This document shows positions 59,343-64,000 of a stretch of DNA of 64,000 nucleotides, in pieces. Every line of letters starts with the position of its first letter. Within the stretch, counting starts at the first letter, position 1. The notes under the pieces were generated by a model. That model worked only from the letters and a program-made list of their open reading frames with translations, made no database searches and was not told the DNA's origin. The translations under genes were made by a program, and so were the position numbers. Origin of the DNA: DASWTL01 sp966250385 (lineage in GTDB: Bacteria > Bacteroidota > Bacteroidia > Sphingobacteriales > Sphingobacteriaceae); assembly GCA_966250385.1 (NCBI GenBank), contig CBINHC010000013.1, positions 61,634 through 125,633 of the forward strand, read 5' to 3'.

Positions 59343-60857
59343 ATGGGAGTAAAAGCTGCACTGAGTAAACCTTTCGCCGCATTTGTCGTGAGGCAGATGA
59401 GCAGGTGGAAAAAGGATCCGGTCGCTGCCCAGAAACGGGTCCTGGAGACCCTCGTTCGCAAAGCTGAACATACCGCTTTCGGCAGTGATCACGGTTTTTC
59501 GGAGATCCGGAGCTACGAGGACTTCAGGCATCGGGTCCCGGTCCGGGACTATGAGGATCTGCGGCCCTATATTGACCGGGTCGTTAAAGGGGAAGAGGAT
59601 GTGCTGTGGCCCGGTAAACCAGCTTACTTCGGGAAGACCTCCGGCACGACCTCCGGAACCAAATACATTCCCATCAGTAAGGAATCCATGCCTGAACATA
59701 TCCGGGCGGCGCGGAACGCTCTCCTGTGCTACATTCATGAGACGGGCAATACCAGCTTTGTGGATGGCAAAATGATCTTCCTTCAGGGAAGCCCGGTCCT
59801 GGATATCAAGGCCGGGATACCGACCGGAAGACTCTCGGGGATTGTGGCCCACCATGTACCGCAATACCTGCAGAAAAACCGGTTACCGTCCTATGAGACG
59901 AACTGCATCGAAGACTGGGAAAAAAAGGTGGATGCGATCGTCTCGGAAACGATCCACGAGGATATGCGCCTGATATCGGGCATTCCTCCCTGGATCCAGA
60001 TGTACTACGATAAACTGTCGGAAAGGGCCGGTGGGAAGAAGATCAGGGAGATCTTCAAAAATCTGAGCCTTTTCGTATACGGGGGTGTCAATTTTGAGCC
60101 ATACCGCGCCAAACTGGAAGAAAGCATCGGCCGGAAGATCGATTCCATCGAGACCTATCCGGCATCCGAGGGGTTTATTGCATTCCAGGACTCCCAAAAG
60201 GAGAAGGGCCTGCTGTTACTGGCGGATGCCGGGATCTTCTTTGAGTTTATTCCCGCCGACGAATATTATAACGAAAGCCCGACCCGGCTGACGCTGGGGG
60301 AAGTGGAGCTCGGCAAGAATTATGCGCTGATCCTGAATACCAGTGCCGGTCTATGGGGGTACAGCATCGGCGATACCGTCAAGTTCGTGTCCCGGGATCC
60401 TTACCGGATTGTTGTCAGCGGACGTATCAAGCACTTCATCTCGGCATTTGGCGAACATGTGATCGGCGAGGAGGTTGAAAGTGCCCTGCTGTCCGTAGCG
60501 GACCGGCACGGTGTGGAGATCACCGAGTTTACGGTCGCTCCGCAGGTGACGCCTGCAGACGGCACACTGCCTTATCATGAGTGGTTTATCGAGTTCGCCA
60601 AACCTCCGGCCGACCTGGACGCGTTCAGCGAACAGGTGGATAAGGCCCTTCAGCAAAAAAATTCTTACTATTTTGACCTCATTGAGGGCAAGATCCTCCG
60701 GCCGCTGGTCATACGAAGTCTGCCTAAAGACGCGTTCATACACTACATGAAATCGCAGGGAAAGCTCGGAGGCCAGAATAAGGTGCCGAGATTGTCCAAT
60801 GACCGGGTTATCGCAGACCAATTAACCGAATTTATAACAGCATCGGGAACTCAGTAG
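59343..60857 (+). CDS. GH3-family adenylating enzyme
   Basis: 504 residues, full-length GH3 fold of the acyl-adenylate superfamily. ATP/AMP-binding block FGKTSGTTSGTKYIPIS, further motifs VYGGVNFEPYRAKLEESIG, ETYPASEGFIAFQDSQ and the C-terminal GRIKHFISAFGEHVIGEEVESAL. Plant GH3s conjugate amino acids to hormones; the Bacteroidota proteins have no proven substrate. The 2-base gap from the membrane gene and the glycosyltransferases before it suggest an envelope or lipid conjugate role (inference). Confidence 0.92.
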   Translation: MGVKAALSKPFAAFVVRQMSRWKKDPVAAQKRVLETLVRKAEHTAFGSDHGFSEIRSYEDFRHRVPVRDYEDLRPYIDRVVKGEEDVLWPGKPAYFGKTSGTTSGTKYIPISKESMPEHIRAARNALLCYIHETGNTSFVDGKMIFLQGSPVLDIKAGIPTGRLSGIVAHHVPQYLQKNRLPSYETNCIEDWEKKVDAIVSETIHEDMRLISGIPPWIQMYYDKLSERAGGKKIREIFKNLSLFVYGGVNFEPYRAKLEESIGRKIDSIETYPASEGFIAFQDSQKEKGLLLLADAGIFFEFIPADEYYNESPTRLTLGEVELGKNYALILNTSAGLWGYSIGDTVKFVSRDPYRIVVSGRIKHFISAFGEHVIGEEVESALLSVADRHGVEITEFTVAPQVTPADGTLPYHEWFIEFAKPPADLDAFSEQVDKALQQKNSYYFDLIEGKILRPLVIRSLPKDAFIHYMKSQGKLGGQNKVPRLSNDRVIADQLTEFITASGTQ

Positions 60858-60886
60858 GAGTTCATTCCGAGCATCGCAAAGATTAC

Positions 60887-62047
60887 GTGACTCATAAGAA
60901 TATCGCCATACTCGGTTCTACCGGCAGTATCGGAACGCAGGCCCTGGAAGTAATCCGTCAGAACCCGGACCGCTTTTCGGTCTCCGTACTGACGGCCCAG
61001 TCCAATGCGAAACTGCTGATCGACCAGGCGCTTGAATTCCGGCCCGCCCGGGTCGTCATCTGTGAAGAATCGCAGTACAGCCAGGTCCGGGATGCGCTGA
61101 GCGGTCATGGTATCCGGGTTCATGCAGGTGCAGACGCGTTGTCCGAGGTGGTTACCGGAGATGATACGGACGTTGTTCTGACCGCCCTGGTTGGGTTTGC
61201 AGGGCTTCGGCCGACGATCGCTGCCATTGAAGCCGGAAAGAACATTGCGCTGGCCAACAAAGAGACGCTGGTAGTGGCCGGCGAGCTGGTTACCAGGCTC
61301 GCAGCTAAGCATGGAGTGAAGCTGCTACCGGTTGATTCCGAACACTCGGCCATTTTTCAGTGCCTGGTGGGTGAAGAAAATAACCGGATTGAAAAGATTT
61401 GCCTGACCGCTTCCGGCGGTCCGTTCAGGGGAAGAGACCGCAGTAGTCTGGAAGCCATTACCCGGACCGAGGCACTTAAGCATCCCAACTGGGTCATGGG
61501 GGCAAAGATCACCATCGATTCCGCGAGCCTGATGAACAAGGGCCTTGAGGTGATCGAAGCGAAATGGCTGTTCGACCTGGACCTTTCCCAGATCGAGGTC
61601 ATCGTACACCCGCAATCCATTATTCATTCCCTGGTACAGTTCGAGGACGGCTCCATGAAAGCGCAGATGGGACTACCCGATATGAAACTGCCGATCCAGT
61701 ATGCACTAACCTATCCGGACCGGATTTGTAACGATTTTCCGCGGTTCAATTTCATGGATTACCCTCAGCTGACTTTTGAAAAGGCGGATACCCGTACCTT
61801 TAGAAATCTCGAGCTGGCTTACCGGGCGCTGGAACAGGGCGGGAATATGCCATGTATCATCAATGCCGCCAATGAGGTGGTCGTTGCGGAGTTCCTGCAG
61901 GACCGGGTAGGATTCCTGCAGATGAGTGACGTGATCCAGAGCTGTATGGAGGAGATGTCGTTCTTACAGACGCCGACGCTGCAGGATTATATGGACACGG
62001 ACCGTGATACACGAGAACTGGCCCGGGAACTGGTAACAAAAACATAA
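60887..62047 (+). CDS. dxr: 1-deoxy-D-xylulose 5-phosphate reductoisomerase
   Basis: 386 residues from GTG 60887. NADPH loop ILGSTGSIGTQALEVI, ANKETLVVAGEL, the metal-binding PVDSEHSAIFQCL, TASGGPFRGRDRSSL, SLMNKGLEVIEAKWLF and the VIVHPQSIIHSLVQ block. First committed step of the non-mevalonate isoprenoid route. Undecaprenyl carriers from this route supply the glycosyltransferases encoded upstream, a plausible but untested link. 36 bases before rseP. Confidence 0.97.
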   Translation: MTHKNIAILGSTGSIGTQALEVIRQNPDRFSVSVLTAQSNAKLLIDQALEFRPARVVICEESQYSQVRDALSGHGIRVHAGADALSEVVTGDDTDVVLTALVGFAGLRPTIAAIEAGKNIALANKETLVVAGELVTRLAAKHGVKLLPVDSEHSAIFQCLVGEENNRIEKICLTASGGPFRGRDRSSLEAITRTEALKHPNWVMGAKITIDSASLMNKGLEVIEAKWLFDLDLSQIEVIVHPQSIIHSLVQFEDGSMKAQMGLPDMKLPIQYALTYPDRICNDFPRFNFMDYPQLTFEKADTRTFRNLELAYRALEQGGNMPCIINAANEVVVAEFLQDRVGFLQMSDVIQSCMEEMSFLQTPTLQDYMDTDRDTRELARELVTKT

Positions 62048-62083
62048 AAACATTATCCAACAAATAACACAACAGGACAAAGA

Positions 62084-63406
62084 ATGGACGCATTAGTAAT
62101 GACAGGGCAATTGCTGCTGGGATTATCGATCCTCGTAATTTTGCACGAATTAGGACACTTTCTGGCAGCAAGAGCTTTTGGAATTAAGGTTGAGAAATTT
62201 TACTTATTCTTCGACGCCTGGGGATTCAAGCTGTTCAGTTTCCGGTATAAGGACTGCGAATACGGGATCGGATGGCTGCCTCTGGGGGGCTATGTAAAGA
62301 TTGCGGGGATGATCGATGAATCGATGGATACCGAGCAACTGGCGGGTCCGCCGAAGGATTATGAGTTCCGTTCCAAACCGGCATGGCAGCGCCTGATCGT
62401 CATGCTGGGCGGGGTAACGGTCAATATTATCCTCGGGATCTTCATTTTCTGGATGCTGACCTTCAGGCTGGGAGAGAGCTACACGCCGAACAGTGAGCTG
62501 GTGAACGGGATCGCTCCCGGAACGATCGGAAAAGAGATCGGCCTGCAGACCGGGGACAAGATCCTGGCGGTCAATGATAAGAAGATCGTGCGTTTCGAAG
62601 AGCTTCTGAGCTCCAAAGTATTGTTAGGCAATACCGTCCTTACCGTGGACCGGAATGGTGAACACCAGCAGGTGCGCGTTCCTGCTGACATCCTGGAAAA
62701 GGTGTCGGATTACGGAATCGGCGAGTTCGTTCAGCCGAGATCGGTCATGGAGCGTATCGCCGTGGTGGTACCTGCAAGTAATGCCAGCAAGGCGGGCATT
62801 AAAAAAGGCGATAGCATCGTATCGGTAAATAATAAGCCGGTTAAGTTCTTTGACGAGTTTCAGTCCGTTTTGCAGAGCAACGTCAATAAGTCGGTGACAT
62901 TGGAGGTGATCCGGGACGGAAAGCTGATCACCACCAGCCCGTCTGTTACCCCTGAGGGGACCCTGGGAATCCAGATCCGGCAGGGCGGCCTGCCCCGGGA
63001 ATCCGTGCATTACGGATTTGTTGAGTCATTGCCTGTAGGCGCTTCAAAAGCCTGGGGATCATTTACCGATAATGCCAAGGGACTGTGGAAGGTACTGACC
63101 GGCGATGTGAAAGCAAACAAGGCCTTCACCGGCCCGATCGGAATCGCCACCATGTTCGGTGCGGAAGTCGACTGGATCAAATTCTGGAGCCTGGTCGGTC
63201 TGTTGTCGATGGCGCTGGCGCTGATGAACCTGCTGCCGATCCCGGCACTCGATGGGGGACACTCCGTATTTCTTCTCATTGAGATGATAAAGGGAAGCCC
63301 GCTCAGCGACAAGTTCATGGAACGGGCCCAGATCGTCGGTTTCTGCATCCTGGTTGCCCTGATGATCTTTGTCTTCGGAAATGATATTATCAAACACGTG
63401 CTGTAA
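62084..63406 (+). CDS. rseP: RseP-family site-2 intramembrane protease
   Basis: 440 residues. Zinc site HELGH (His21-Glu22-x-x-His25), GGYVKIAGMIDES, two PDZ domains (about 130-205 and 215-290), and the third zinc ligand in LMNLLPIPALDGGHSVFLL. Cleaves membrane-bound anti-sigma or signal-peptide remnants. Order dxr-rseP is conserved in many bacteria. hscB starts 2 bases later. Confidence 0.95.
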   Translation: MDALVMTGQLLLGLSILVILHELGHFLAARAFGIKVEKFYLFFDAWGFKLFSFRYKDCEYGIGWLPLGGYVKIAGMIDESMDTEQLAGPPKDYEFRSKPAWQRLIVMLGGVTVNIILGIFIFWMLTFRLGESYTPNSELVNGIAPGTIGKEIGLQTGDKILAVNDKKIVRFEELLSSKVLLGNTVLTVDRNGEHQQVRVPADILEKVSDYGIGEFVQPRSVMERIAVVVPASNASKAGIKKGDSIVSVNNKPVKFFDEFQSVLQSNVNKSVTLEVIRDGKLITTSPSVTPEGTLGIQIRQGGLPRESVHYGFVESLPVGASKAWGSFTDNAKGLWKVLTGDVKANKAFTGPIGIATMFGAEVDWIKFWSLVGLLSMALALMNLLPIPALDGGHSVFLLIEMIKGSPLSDKFMERAQIVGFCILVALMIFVFGNDIIKHVL

Positions 63407-63408
63407 CT

Positions 63409-63942
63409 GTGAATTATTTTGAGTTGTATGAGCTTCCGGTAAGCTTTAAGGTAGAGGAAGGGGCGTTAAAACGGAAGTTCTATGAATTGAGCCGGAAATT
63501 CCATCCCGACTTTCATGCCGGTTCCTCTTCCGAGGAACAGGACCGCGTCCTGGAACTATCCACCTTGAATAATAAAGCCTACCAGGTGCTGACCAGTCCG
63601 CTGAAGCGGATCGAATATGTGCTGACCCTGAACAACCTCCTGTCGGAAGGGGAGAAATACCAGCTTCCGCAATCCTTTCTGATGGAAATGATGGATGTCA
63701 ATGAAGCCATCATGGAGCAGGAGTTCATGCCCGATGCGGCCGCTTTGGAGGATATCCGGAGCGAAGTAGGGGCCATCGAGGCGAAGCTTTTTGATGAACT
63801 GAAAAACAGTACGGACGCCTTTGATTCTGATGATCAGGCCGATAAGGAAGAGCTTTTGCGGAAGATCAAGGATATCTGGTATCGCCAGAAATATTTGTTG
63901 CGAATCCGGGAGAGTTTAAATAGATTTGCATCCCGTTTATAG
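63409..63942 (+). CDS. hscB: Fe-S cluster co-chaperone HscB
   Basis: 177 residues from GTG 63409 (MNYFELYELPVSFKVEEGAL). J domain with HPD in SRKFHPDFHAGSSS, followed by the C-terminal three-helix HscB domain (MEMMDVNEAIMEQEF, VGAIEAKLFDELKN, ESLNRFASRL). It delivers IscU-bound clusters to HscA. No other isc genes are in the window. Confidence 0.93.
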   Translation: MNYFELYELPVSFKVEEGALKRKFYELSRKFHPDFHAGSSSEEQDRVLELSTLNNKAYQVLTSPLKRIEYVLTLNNLLSEGEKYQLPQSFLMEMMDVNEAIMEQEFMPDAAALEDIRSEVGAIEAKLFDELKNSTDAFDSDDQADKEELLRKIKDIWYRQKYLLRIRESLNRFASRL

Positions 63943-63947
63943 GGAAT

Positions 63948-64000
63948 GCCTTGGTGGCGGAATTGGTAGACGCGCTGGTCTCAAACACCTGTGAGGAAAC
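63948..64000 (+). tRNA. tRNA-Leu (CAA), truncated at the window end
   Basis: Starts GCCTTGG-TG, D arm GCGGAATTGGTAGACGC with AGA typical of leucine tRNAs, anticodon stem-loop TGGTCTCAAACACC with anticodon CAA, then the start of the long variable arm (TGTGAGGAAAC). About 50 of ~85 bases are present. It lies 5 bases after the hscB stop. Confidence 0.92.

Noticed and set aside
1..64000. CRISPR arrays, insertion sequences or prophage
   Set aside because: No regularly spaced repeats, transposase-like frames or phage structural genes were seen.

Overview
The window reads as a chromosomal segment of a Bacteroidota bacterium, most likely from the Chitinophagales (Chitinophagaceae-like). The grounds are the family content (DUF4199, DUF5723-like barrel, BatA-type VWA protein, CarboxypepD-plugged TonB receptor, NRAMP-UspA fusion, DUF1569 and GH3 proteins), many TAnnTTTG promoter elements lying only 3-20 bases from start codons, and the near absence of Shine-Dalgarno sequences. 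Base composition looks moderately G+C-rich for the phylum (not calculated). The taxonomic call is inference; no rRNA is present. I see no insertion sequences, CRISPR arrays or phage genes.

Layout. 1-8170: a tightly packed sensory operon on the + strand: the tail of a multi-receiver hybrid kinase, a single receiver, CheR, receiver-less CheB, a REC-PAS-PAS histidine kinase, a second receiver, an 859-residue REC/PAS/GAF sensor whose C-terminus has a dimerisation-like helix but no ATPase domain, and a third receiver. No CheA, CheW or chemoreceptor is visible. 8218-13403: stress and small-protein genes (DJ-1/PfpI, OsmC, aldehyde dehydrogenase, DUF1569, a lipoprotein, dodecin). 13714-18225: rpoN, mscL, rpmH-rnpA-yidD, a TauE/SafE permease and tsaB. 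18226-25496: two unrecognised envelope proteins, DUF423, priA, pcm, smpB.

25678-30586 is a metal-homeostasis locus: a TonB-dependent receptor, a convergent MntH-type NRAMP transporter fused to a universal stress protein domain, and a DtxR/MntR-type regulator overlapping it by 4 bases. The same 16-bp palindrome, TTTAGA-N4-TCTAAA, sits in the promoter of both the receptor and the regulator-transporter operon, which suggests one manganese (or iron) regulon spanning outer and inner membrane. 30639-49439: Lrp, ung, a CbpA/CbpM chaperone pair, DUF92, a zinc alcohol dehydrogenase, a glycosyltransferase, two thioredoxin-fold proteins, a DnaQ-like exonuclease, queG, ferritin, a metallophosphoesterase-nucleotidyltransferase pair and many small hypotheticals. 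49527-64000: DoxX, aldo/keto reductase, a TraB/TIKI-like protein, then a long co-directional run: BatA-type protein, a dihydroorotase homologue that has lost its metal ligands, an acidic protein, DUF4199, two family-2 glycosyltransferases, a membrane protein, a GH3-family protein, dxr, rseP, hscB and a truncated tRNA-Leu(CAA).

The most unusual items are the shared metal operator with the NRAMP-UspA fusion, the Che-like operon without a chemoreceptor and its ATPase-less sensor, the dihydroorotase pseudoenzyme, the two near-identical palindromes after rpoN around an unrecognised frame, and a secreted repeat protein at 33390.
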